A stretch of 15,296 nt of DNA, taken from Paludibacteraceae bacterium (lineage in GTDB: Bacteria > Bacteroidota > Bacteroidia > Bacteroidales > Paludibacteraceae). This document shows, piece by piece, positions 8,785 through 13,904 of this stretch. Numbering within the stretch: the stretch's first letter is position 1; each line of letters begins with the position of its first letter. The position numbers and the translations under genes are program-made. Under the pieces are notes generated by a model that saw nothing but the letters and a program-made list of their open reading frames with translations, did no database searches and was not told where the DNA came from. Where the stretch lies: positions 1 to 15,296 of the forward strand of contig CANIXM010000010.1 of assembly GCA_947471245.1 (NCBI GenBank). Direction: 5' to 3'.

Positions 8785-8873
8785 CTGTTTATAATTGTTT
8801 TTTAGTTGTCAGATGGAACTCGCACATAAACATCTCCTTGTGTGTCCAAGTTTATTTGTAGTGCTCGTTTCAT
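8779..8873 (-). repeat. Micro-ORF cassette, copy B (ars operon)
   Basis: On the minus strand this segment runs from the micro-ORF start codon through its stop, a 17-nt spacer and the first two codons (ATGAAA) of arsC. It matches 13249-13364 on the plus strand at 84 of 92 aligned positions, leaving out a segment that is 3 nt here and 24 nt there. Identity in the spacer (15 of 17) is as high as in the coding part. Homology stops abruptly on both sides. No terminal inverted repeats or target duplications are apparent. Confidence 0.9.
8802..8873 (-). CDS. 23-aa micro-ORF of unknown function between arsR and arsC
   Basis: I do not recognise this small protein. It starts with MKRALQINL and continues DTQGDVYVRVPSDN. 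The start codon overlaps the arsR stop as ATGA, the usual sign of a translationally coupled operon gene, and arsC starts 17 nt after its stop. A paralogue sits at 13246-13341 (core shared: QIN, Leu or Phe, DTQGDVYVRV). The two copies differ in length by exactly 21 nt, which keeps the frame and supports translation. Against a selected protein, three of the four substituted shared codons change the residue, and the flanking non-coding bases are equally conserved. It could be a small protein, a coupling or leader peptide for arsC, or part of a conserved translation-initiation cassette. It has no signal peptide, membrane segment or cysteine. Confidence 0.6.
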   Translation of the reverse strand: MKRALQINLDTQGDVYVRVPSDN

Positions 8874-9205
8874 AATGATGTTTTGCAGTTTATATTTATA
8901 GTTTTGATTTCAGAAAAGAAATTTTCAAACAGTTGTACCTTCTCGCTTATGCTAGTTCCACAAAGGCAATAATTGATTTTCAGACCTTCTATTTCACCAT
9001 GAATTAACCCCATATCCCTCAATTCTTTCAGGTGCTGCGACACGGTGGTTCTGCTTAGTGGAATTGAATCTGAAATATCACCAGAGATACAAGTCTTGGT
9101 TTCGGCGAGGTGTTTTAGAATGGCCAGTCTTGCTGGGTGAGATATTACTTTGGCGAAATTGGCCAATTCTTGAAGGTCTGTGTCAAATGCTGTTGCTTTT
9201 ATCAT
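8870..9205 (-). CDS. arsR: ArsR/SmtB-family arsenic-responsive repressor
   Basis: This dimeric winged-helix repressor is expected to be released from DNA by As(III). The protein has 111 aa. The core is ISHPARLAILKHL (21-33), followed by recognition helix TTVSQHLKELRDMGL (53-67) and the wing (GEIEGLKINY). The metal-sensing segment is odd: the position where classical ArsR has Cys-X-Cys reads TCISGDI, keeping Cys39 but with serine at 41. Other cysteines are Cys80 and Cys82 (YCLC) just after the wing, and Cys107 near the C-terminus, so the arsenite site may be rearranged. The gene heads the ars operon and lies behind a clear promoter with a dyad over its -7 box, suggesting autoregulation. Its stop overlaps the micro-ORF start. 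Confidence 0.93.
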   Translation of the reverse strand: MIKATAFDTDLQELANFAKVISHPARLAILKHLAETKTCISGDISDSIPLSRTTVSQHLKELRDMGLIHGEIEGLKINYCLCGTSISEKVQLFENFFSEIKTININCKTSL

Positions 9206-9217
9206 ACACTATGTTTT

Positions 9218-9237
9218 ATGACGCAAACATACGACAT
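9218..9237 (-). promoter_or_regulatory. Candidate ArsR operator over the -7 box
   Basis: On the minus strand ATGTCG and CGTCAT (5 of 6 positions symmetric) flank exactly the eight bases of the -7 box TATGTTTG. A dimer bound here would block the promoter. The dyad is short, so this rests mainly on its position. Confidence 0.45.
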
Positions 9238-9255
9238 AATTAAGAATAATCCAAA
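9224..9255 (-). promoter_or_regulatory. Promoter of the ars operon (Bacteroidota sigma type)
   Basis: Reading the minus strand, TTTG (9255-9252) is followed after 20 nt by TATGTTTG (9231-9224), a full match to the Bacteroidota consensus TTTG-N19/20-TAnnTTTG. The -7 box ends 18 nt before the arsR start codon, so the leader would be very short. AAATAAT/ATTATTT (9253-9272) forms a further AT-only dyad over the -33 box, which could be chance. Confidence 0.7.
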
Positions 9256-9320
9256 TAATATTTGAATTATTTTAATTTACAGTTGTCTAATAGCCAAATT
9301 TAAGGATGTTTTTTGTGTGG

Positions 9321-9641
9321 TTAATACACGGTGATTTCATCAACGAATATTGAGTCGTTGTACTGAAAGTGGAGGGTGTATTTGCCTTTGGAGGGAACTT
9401 TGATTTTGATGGTTTCGTTGCCAAAACTTTTTACAGTTTTCACGATGATGTTCCAAGCATCGAATACAGACACAATGCACATTGCGTCATGATCTACTAG
9501 ATTAATAGAGATTTCTTTGTTGGATGTTACATGTACATCAAGGCTTTTGATACTAGCATTTAATCTGTTTACTGTAGAGTCAATTTTCCGTTTTAGTAAA
9601 AACTTGGATTTTTCTTTTAGGATATTCGTAGAGTCTGTCAT
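9321..9641 (-). CDS. Hypothetical beta-rich 106-aa protein
   Basis: I do not recognise this gene with certainty. In-frame stops lie directly upstream of the ATG at 9641, so the start is fixed. The first 30 or so residues are basic and likely helical (KEKSKFLLKRKIDSTVNRL), with no signal peptide. Residues about 32-106 alternate in a way that suggests seven beta strands (SLDVHVTS, EISINLVD, CIVSVFDAW, IIVKTV, ETIKIKVP, GKYTLHFQY, SIFVDEITVY). The strand order and spacing recall the C-terminal sorting domains of type IX secretion, but this protein is neither secreted nor fused to cargo. It lies 115 nt upstream of arsR on the same strand, with the ars promoter in between, so it is probably not part of that operon. 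It is a real-looking gene with unknown function. Confidence 0.6.
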   Translation of the reverse strand: MTDSTNILKEKSKFLLKRKIDSTVNRLNASIKSLDVHVTSNKEISINLVDHDAMCIVSVFDAWNIIVKTVKSFGNETIKIKVPSKGKYTLHFQYNDSIFVDEITVY

Positions 9642-10052
9642 AATTCACTATCAATAAGTAAGAAAAAGAAAATGTTTCCATGTTTTTTTAAGGTAAAACA
9701 TTAAAACCCTTTAATAATTTGCTTTTGCATTCCTAAGCGTTAATGGTTAATAATCTAATTGTTTACAAAATGTTTATTGGTTCAATAATTTGAAGTCTTG
9801 TCATGGTGTTGTCTGACAATGCTTTCATAATAGTAAGTCTCGGTTGGTCTATTTTTTTATTATTCTAAAAAGCACAATAGCTATGTAATATCTAGAAATG
9901 CTGTTGTTTTCAGTGTTTATAATTTTTAATGATATCGAAGTCTATAACGTTAAATTTATTTTGCGACTCACTTTACATTTTGCTAATCGATGTTAAATGT
10001 TTTGACGTCTCACAAATGTAGTTGCCTGAATACCCTATTCCTACACTAAAAA

Positions 10053-10068
10053 TATGTTATGTAACATA
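10053..10068. promoter_or_regulatory. Dyad in the dnaN upstream region
   Basis: Seven-base arms TATGTTA and TAACATA are separated by TG. The form resembles a dimeric regulator site, about 190 bp before dnaN. In DNA this AT-rich, one or two such dyads would be expected by chance in the gap. Confidence 0.25.
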
Positions 10069-10210
10069 AACAGTCAAAGAATTAAAAATAATTTTGATTT
10101 CAATATAATTATGTAGTCTTTGAAAGATTTATATAATGGCACAAATACAATAAGTGGCAATTATTTTAAAAATATAAATTGGATATACAGAAAGTATTTA
10201 AAAAAATTCT

Positions 10211-10218
10211 TACATTTG
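10211..10218 (+). promoter_or_regulatory. Possible -7 box of dnaN
   Basis: TACATTTG fits the Bacteroidota -7 consensus TAnnTTTG and ends 37 nt before the dnaN start. No TTG occurs 17-23 nt upstream, so the promoter would lack a recognisable -33 box. Confidence 0.4.
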
Positions 10219-10255
10219 TTTAATTAAAAATCAATTTAAAATAAATGCAAACTAT

Positions 10256-11395
10256 ATGGAATTTATTGTTTCAAGTTCAGACTTACTAAGTCATTTGCAA
10301 GCCATTAGTAGGGTTATAAACAGCAAAAACACATTGCCTATTCTCGATAATTTTTTGTTTCATCTTCAAGGCAGTAAATTGACCATGACGGCCTCGGATA
10401 TCGAAACTACACTGATAACATCCATGGAAGTTGAGTCGGCCAAAGGCGAAGGAAAAGTAGCTGTAGCCTCTAAGTTGTTGGTGGATACACTTCGCGAGTT
10501 TTCTGAGCAACCATTGACATTCAGCATCAATGATTCCAATTTGGCTATGGTCATTACATCTCCAAATGGATCATATAATTTTATAGGTCAAAATGGTGAT
10601 GAATTCCCACGTTTACCACAGTTGGCGGATGACTCTCGCAAATTGGTTTTGCCCGTTACATCTCTTGCTTCAGGTATCTCTAAAACCCTATTTTGTACTG
10701 CTGATGATGAATTGAGACCTGTGATGAATGGTATTTTCTTTGATATTGCCCCTGAAAAATTGACTATGGTCGCTACTGATGCTCATAAATTGGTAAGATG
10801 TACTACTGCATTTTCTTCTGTTTCGGTGGGTGATGATGAGGAGGCGATTAATTTTATTTTGCCAAAAAAACCGGCTACGTTGCTGAAAAATATTCTTCCT
10901 AAAGAAAATGGTGATGTGGAAATTCGCTTTGATAAAAAGAATGCTTATTTCAAATTGTCTAACTACACGATGATATGCCGTCAAGTGGAAGGACGTTTCC
11001 CAAATTACAACGCAGTAATTCCATCTTCCAATCCGTACAAAATCATCATAGACAGAGTGACTTTGCAAAATGCACTCAAACGTGTATCCGTTTTCTCTAA
11101 TCAGGCTAGCAACTTGGTCAAGCTTGCATTTGAAAACAATGAGATTCATATCTCTGCTCAAGACATTGATTTTTCGATATCGGCACAGGAAACTATTAGT
11201 TGCCAATTTGAAGGTGATCCAATTAAGATTGGTTTTAAATCATCTTTCTTGATTGAAATTTTGGGTAATATCAATTCTTCCGATATTGTGATGGAAATGA
11301 CTGATGCTTCTAGGGCTGGTCTAATATTGCCATTTGAGAATGAAAAGGACGAGGAAATATTGATGTTACTTATGCCAATGTTGCTTAACGACTAA
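10256..11395 (+). CDS. dnaN: DNA polymerase III beta subunit (sliding clamp)
   Basis: This is the ring-shaped clamp that holds the replicative polymerase on DNA. At 379 aa it has the normal family length, with three clamp domains (about 1-125, 128-250 and 252-378). Hallmarks include RPVMNGIFF (154-162), VATDAHKLV (172-180), EGRFPNY (245-251) and a C-terminal LLMPM (371-375) that forms part of the partner-binding pocket. The start ATG gives the canonical MEFIVSSSDLL opening. Neither dnaA nor recF is adjacent; the upstream gap is long. A 12-bp hairpin with four Ts ends the gene. A DnaQ-like exonuclease follows on the same strand, and the window's right end carries what looks like the end of dnaE. 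Confidence 0.97.
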   Translation: MEFIVSSSDLLSHLQAISRVINSKNTLPILDNFLFHLQGSKLTMTASDIETTLITSMEVESAKGEGKVAVASKLLVDTLREFSEQPLTFSINDSNLAMVITSPNGSYNFIGQNGDEFPRLPQLADDSRKLVLPVTSLASGISKTLFCTADDELRPVMNGIFFDIAPEKLTMVATDAHKLVRCTTAFSSVSVGDDEEAINFILPKKPATLLKNILPKENGDVEIRFDKKNAYFKLSNYTMICRQVEGRFPNYNAVIPSSNPYKIIIDRVTLQNALKRVSVFSNQASNLVKLAFENNEIHISAQDIDFSISAQETISCQFEGDPIKIGFKSSFLIEILGNINSSDIVMEMTDASRAGLILPFENEKDEEILMLLMPMLLND

Positions 11396-11415
11396 CCAAA
11401 CTTATTATAATCAAC

Positions 11416-11454
11416 TTAAAGGTCAAATGTCGATGATGTTTGACCTTTAATTTT
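11416..11454 (+). terminator. Terminator hairpin after dnaN
   Basis: A perfect 12-bp stem (TTAAAGGTCAAA at 11416-11427, its complement at 11439-11450) has an 11-nt loop and is followed by TTTT. It lies 20 nt after the dnaN stop. Its right arm covers a possible upstream TTG start of the exonuclease, which supports the ATG at 11467 as that gene's start. Confidence 0.75.
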
Positions 11455-11466
11455 AAATCCGCAACA

Positions 11467-12234
11467 ATGAATTTACAACTAAAAAATCCGTTAGTTTTTT
11501 TTGATTTAGAAACTACAGGCACTAATATTGTCACTGACCGCATTGTGGAAATAGCTTACCATAAAGTTAGCCCCAACGGACGTGAAGAGACCAAATCCTT
11601 GCGCATCAATCCAGAACGACCTATTCCTGCCGAATCATCCGCCATACACGGCATTTACGACGCTGATGTGGCTGATTGTCCTACTTTCAAGCAAGTGGCC
11701 AAGGAAATAGTTAAGGACATCGAGGGCTGTGACCTGGCGGGCTATAATTCCAATAGATTTGATATCCCCTTGCTGGCAGAGGAGCTGTTGAGAGCCGATA
11801 TAGATGTAGATTTAATGAAAAGGAAATTTGTAGATGTACAAGTCATTTTTCATAAAATGGAGCAACGAACACTTTCTGCTGCATATAAGTTTTATTGCGA
11901 AAAGGAACTTGTCAATGCACATGGCGCTGAAGCTGACACGATGGCAACCTACGAGGTGCTCAAAGCGCAATTGGGTAAGTATCCAGAGCTAAAAAATGAT
12001 GTGGAATTTTTATCAAAATTCACCACTCAAAACAATAATGTAGATTTTGCGGGCAGACTGATTTATAACGACAAGGGTGAAGAAGTTATAAATTTTGGGA
12101 AGTATAAAGGACAAAAAGTCACAGATGTTCTCAAGACGGACATAGGCTACTACAGCTGGATAATGAGCAGTGATTTTTCATTACATACCAAAAAAGTGCT
12201 CACAAACATCAAACTGAGAGATTTTAATAAGTAA
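11467..12234 (+). CDS. DnaQ-like 3'-5' exonuclease with ExoX-type C-terminal domain
   Basis: This DEDDh-type exonuclease of 255 aa removes nucleotides from 3' ends, in proofreading or repair. Catalytic residues are visible: Asp13 and Glu15 (FFDLETTG, Exo I), Asp99 (YNSNRFDIPLL, Exo II) and His152 with Asp157 (HGAEAD, Exo III). After the nuclease domain (about 7-170), a small C-terminal domain at about 195-245 (INFGKYKGQKVTDVL, GYYSWIM) matches the ExoX C-terminal/DUF3820 type, thought to aid nucleic-acid binding. The frame is open further upstream from a TTG at 11440, but that start lies inside the dnaN terminator, so I use the ATG. I cannot tell whether it serves as the replicative epsilon subunit or a repair nuclease. 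Confidence 0.9.
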   Translation: MNLQLKNPLVFFDLETTGTNIVTDRIVEIAYHKVSPNGREETKSLRINPERPIPAESSAIHGIYDADVADCPTFKQVAKEIVKDIEGCDLAGYNSNRFDIPLLAEELLRADIDVDLMKRKFVDVQVIFHKMEQRTLSAAYKFYCEKELVNAHGAEADTMATYEVLKAQLGKYPELKNDVEFLSKFTTQNNNVDFAGRLIYNDKGEEVINFGKYKGQKVTDVLKTDIGYYSWIMSSDFSLHTKKVLTNIKLRDFNK

Positions 12235-12274
12235 AACAAACCCAAATTAGGTATTAAGAATGCTTATAGCTAAG

Positions 12275-12313
12275 TTTAAAGTCCTATTTTTTTCAAATAT
12301 CTAGGACTTTAAA
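12275..12313. terminator. Hairpin between convergent exonuclease and ArsG-like genes
   Basis: A perfect 12-bp stem (TTTAAAGTCCTA at 12275-12286, complement at 12302-12313) has a 15-nt loop that begins with seven Ts. No T-run follows either arm, so it is not a textbook terminator. Its place between two converging genes still makes a bidirectional transcription end likely. Confidence 0.55.
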
Positions 12314-12380
12314 GAGGCAGCTTTGCATTCATGTAATCATTCTTACGTTTTTATCAAAACAATTAATGATTATATCAGGC

Positions 12381-13121
12381 TTAATGAATATGAGCGTGTC
12401 CGAGGTGTGAGTAGTATTCCACCATCACATAGATGCCCATTAGAATAAATATTACTGCGGTGATGCGTCTGAACCAGGTTTCAAAAACTTGAATTTTGTC
12501 ATAGAAACTCCCGATGCCTGAAATGCTATAGGCTAATATCCATGAGATGAGTAGCACAGGTAGGCTTGTGCCAAGTGCAAATATCATTGCGTAAATGAGT
12601 CCATAAGATTGGGTGAGTGTGAGTGGTATCAGCCCACCGAAGTATAAAACGCCACTGTAGGGACAAAATGCAAGCGAAAACAGGATGCCGAGTATCAATG
12701 ACCATTTGGCACTTCCTGACACTGATTTGTTGATGATTCTGTCGCTGAAACTTTCGGACGAGTGATGGTCTGATGTGTGCTTGTGAAATTTGAAAAATTC
12801 GAGCATGAACAGTCCACCGATTATAAGAAATGGACCAAGAAGCATCTCACCATACGTTTCAAAAAAGTGCTGAGTAGGCAGCACTGAGCCGCCCAGAAAG
12901 AAAACAGCTGCCAAGGTGGTAAATGCTATAATCTTTCCTAATGAGTACATCAGCCCATTTTGGATGATTTGCCTTTTGCTTTGTACGTCTTTACTCAGAT
13001 ATCCAATGGCTGTAACATTGGTGCAAAGTGGACATGGACTGATGGTGGTCATAAGGCCAAGAATAAATGCTGTAAGTGCAGGAATCGTACTACTTTGAAG
13101 AATGAAATGTAGAAAATCCAT
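12381..13121 (-). CDS. ArsG/CcdA-like integral membrane permease
   Basis: This six- to seven-helix membrane protein of 246 aa belongs to the DsbD/CcdA-TauE-like superfamily. The motifs ISPCPLCTNVTAIGYLSKD (27-45) and AFCPYSGVLYFGGLIPL (151-167) resemble the ArsG family, proposed to export trivalent organoarsenicals. Cys30 in the first helix and Cys153 in a later helix are where CcdA proteins carry their redox pair. A third cysteine (Cys33) makes a CPLC motif. Histidines cluster in the central loop (FHKHTSDHH, 112-120) and at the C-terminus (HLGHAHIH, 239-246), hinting at metal binding. No ArsE or ArsF partner is nearby. Alternative functions are electron transfer across the membrane or a different metal or sulfur substrate. 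Family level is sound; the substrate is inferred. Confidence 0.75.
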   Translation of the reverse strand: MDFLHFILQSSTIPALTAFILGLMTTISPCPLCTNVTAIGYLSKDVQSKRQIIQNGLMYSLGKIIAFTTLAAVFFLGGSVLPTQHFFETYGEMLLGPFLIIGGLFMLEFFKFHKHTSDHHSSESFSDRIINKSVSGSAKWSLILGILFSLAFCPYSGVLYFGGLIPLTLTQSYGLIYAMIFALGTSLPVLLISWILAYSISGIGSFYDKIQVFETWFRRITAVIFILMGIYVMVEYYSHLGHAHIH

Positions 13122-13245
13122 AAATGCTTGTTATTTAGTGTGTATATTTGTGTTGTGGCACGGTCATTGTTCCGATTGTTATCAACTTGTCAACTCGTTT
13201 GATTCACATGAACGAGACATGTGATAGTAAAAATTTATTATCTAG
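13122..13245. other. Divergent intergenic region with alternative hairpins
   Basis: This region lies between the ArsG-like permease (-) and the second micro-ORF (+). TCACATG (13204-13210) pairs with CATGTGA (13218-13224) across 7 nt. CTCGTT (13194-13199) pairs with AACGAG (13211-13216), which is the loop of the first hairpin, so the two structures exclude each other. A -7-like box lies at 13143. No TAnnTTTG box is seen for the minus-strand gene. Confidence 0.5.
13143..13150 (+). promoter_or_regulatory. Possible -7 box for the micro-ORF/Spy-like/trmN unit
   Basis: TATATTTG is a full match to TAnnTTTG, but no TTG is found 17-23 nt upstream. If used, the transcript would have a leader of about 90 nt containing both alternative hairpins before the micro-ORF. 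Confidence 0.4.
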
Positions 13246-13341
13246 ATGATGAAACGATTAAGACAAATAAACTTCGACACACAAGGTGATGTTTATGTGC
13301 GAGTTGTCCCGTCAAGTGGGGACAAGCTATCTGACAACTAA
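13246..13341 (+). CDS. 31-aa micro-ORF, paralogue of the ars-operon micro-ORF
   Basis: I do not recognise this small protein. It reads MMKRLRQINF, then DTQGDVYVRV, then a tail ending KLSDN. It starts with two ATGs; the second (13249) aligns with the start of the copy at 8873. Compared with that copy it holds a net seven extra codons near the end, in frame, containing GTCCC and GGGAC arms that could fold. The stop is followed by a 17-nt spacer and then the Spy-like gene, exactly as the other copy precedes arsC. There is no overlapping upstream gene here, so translation must start on its own. The role could be a leader peptide, a small protein or a portable translation-initiation segment. Confidence 0.55.
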   Translation: MMKRLRQINFDTQGDVYVRVVPSSGDKLSDN

Positions 13342-13364
13342 AAATCAATTATAATCAGATGAAA
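13249..13364 (+). repeat. Micro-ORF cassette, copy A (next to the ArsG-like gene)
   Basis: This is the second copy of the segment at 8779-8873 (minus strand). It runs from a micro-ORF ATG to the ATGAAA opening of the next gene. The copies are identical at 84 of 92 aligned positions, plus a 24-nt versus 3-nt segment. The longest exact run is the 18 nt encoding GDVYVRV's D-V-Y-V-R-V. The two copies are in opposite orientation, about 4.4 kb apart. Confidence 0.9.
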
Positions 13365-13889
13365 TGGTTAATTTACAAAGTGGTATTTATTATGATAACG
13401 TGTGCTTCATTGGTAGCACACGCTCAGAATAATGCACCTTTGTCTAGAACACCTGAACAGGAAGCCGCAAAGCAGACTGAGAAAATGCAGTCCGAGCTTG
13501 GGTTGACTACTGAGCAATGTGCCCAAATCTATGACATCAATCTTAGGTATGCTCGCATGCGACAAGTGTCCAACACAAGAACCGAAGCCATGGAACGAAT
13601 CAAAAATAAGAATGCTGATATCAGACAAGTCCTTAACTTTCATCAACGCATGCTTCTAGACTCCAAACGCTATGGACGAAGTGCCGTGAAGAAAATCATT
13701 GAAAGCAAAACAATGACAAGTGCGTCTGCTACCGACACCAAAACCCCATCGAATAACCAACCCGTCGGTGGTCGAAAGCAAACTTCGCCTCCCAGCCCTG
13801 AATACCAATTGAAAAATTCCAGTGGTCCTCAAAATGGATCCGAAACCAAGTTGCCGTTCAATGATGAACCAACGAATCAAAAGAAGTAA
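13359..13889 (+). CDS. Secreted Spy/LTxxQ-like protein
   Basis: This is a 176-aa exported protein with a signal peptide (MKWLIYKVVF... cleavage near VAHA/Q, residues 22/23). The mature N-half (about 30-118) is charged and helical, with the segment SELGLTTEQCAQIYDINLRYARM. Its LTTEQ (49-53) matches the LTxxQ motif of Spy/CpxP-like periplasmic stress chaperones, a common small-protein type in the Bacteroidota. The C-terminal 55-60 residues are low-complexity, rich in Ser, Pro, Thr, Asn and Gln. It begins 17 nt after the second micro-ORF and is followed after 15 nt by the TrmN6-like gene, so the three may share an mRNA. The Spy-like assignment rests on size, export and one motif. Confidence 0.75.
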   Translation: MKWLIYKVVFIMITCASLVAHAQNNAPLSRTPEQEAAKQTEKMQSELGLTTEQCAQIYDINLRYARMRQVSNTRTEAMERIKNKNADIRQVLNFHQRMLLDSKRYGRSAVKKIIESKTMTSASATDTKTPSNNQPVGGRKQTSPPSPEYQLKNSSGPQNGSETKLPFNDEPTNQKK

Positions 13890-13904
13890 CAATTCATCAT
13901 CGTA

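Larger units (their letters stand above)
9642..10255. other. 614-bp AT-rich gap between hypothetical gene and dnaN
   Basis: No convincing gene is seen in this stretch. Short open frames (for example 21 codons at 9803-9868) have no ribosome-binding context or homologue that I know. There is no consensus DnaA-box cluster, tRNA or repeat array. The region contains a dyad, TATGTTA-TG-TAACATA, at 10053-10068 and a -7-like box before dnaN. It must contain the divergent promoters of the hypothetical gene and of dnaN. Confidence 0.6.

Noticed and set aside
6430..9205. The ars operon as a recently inserted mobile island
   Set aside because: I found no transposase, integrase, direct repeats or tRNA at its borders, and base composition looks like that of the neighbours. 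The duplicated cassette has only one copy inside the operon, so it does not frame an insertion.
9803..9868. 21-codon hydrophobic frame in the dnaN upstream gap
   Set aside because: It has no initiation context, no paralogue in the window and no coupling to a neighbour; it is likely to be chance in AT-rich DNA.
10688..11206. 172-codon open frame on the minus strand inside dnaN
   Set aside because: It is fully antisense to a well-conserved gene, and its product has no plausible domain; it is a shadow of dnaN codons.
13123..13224. Short frame with a HGHCSDCYQL (Cys-X2-Cys) stretch before micro-ORF A
   Set aside because: It lacks an ATG, partly overlaps the permease start region and ends after about 33 codons. 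A remnant of a thioredoxin-like gene cannot be shown.
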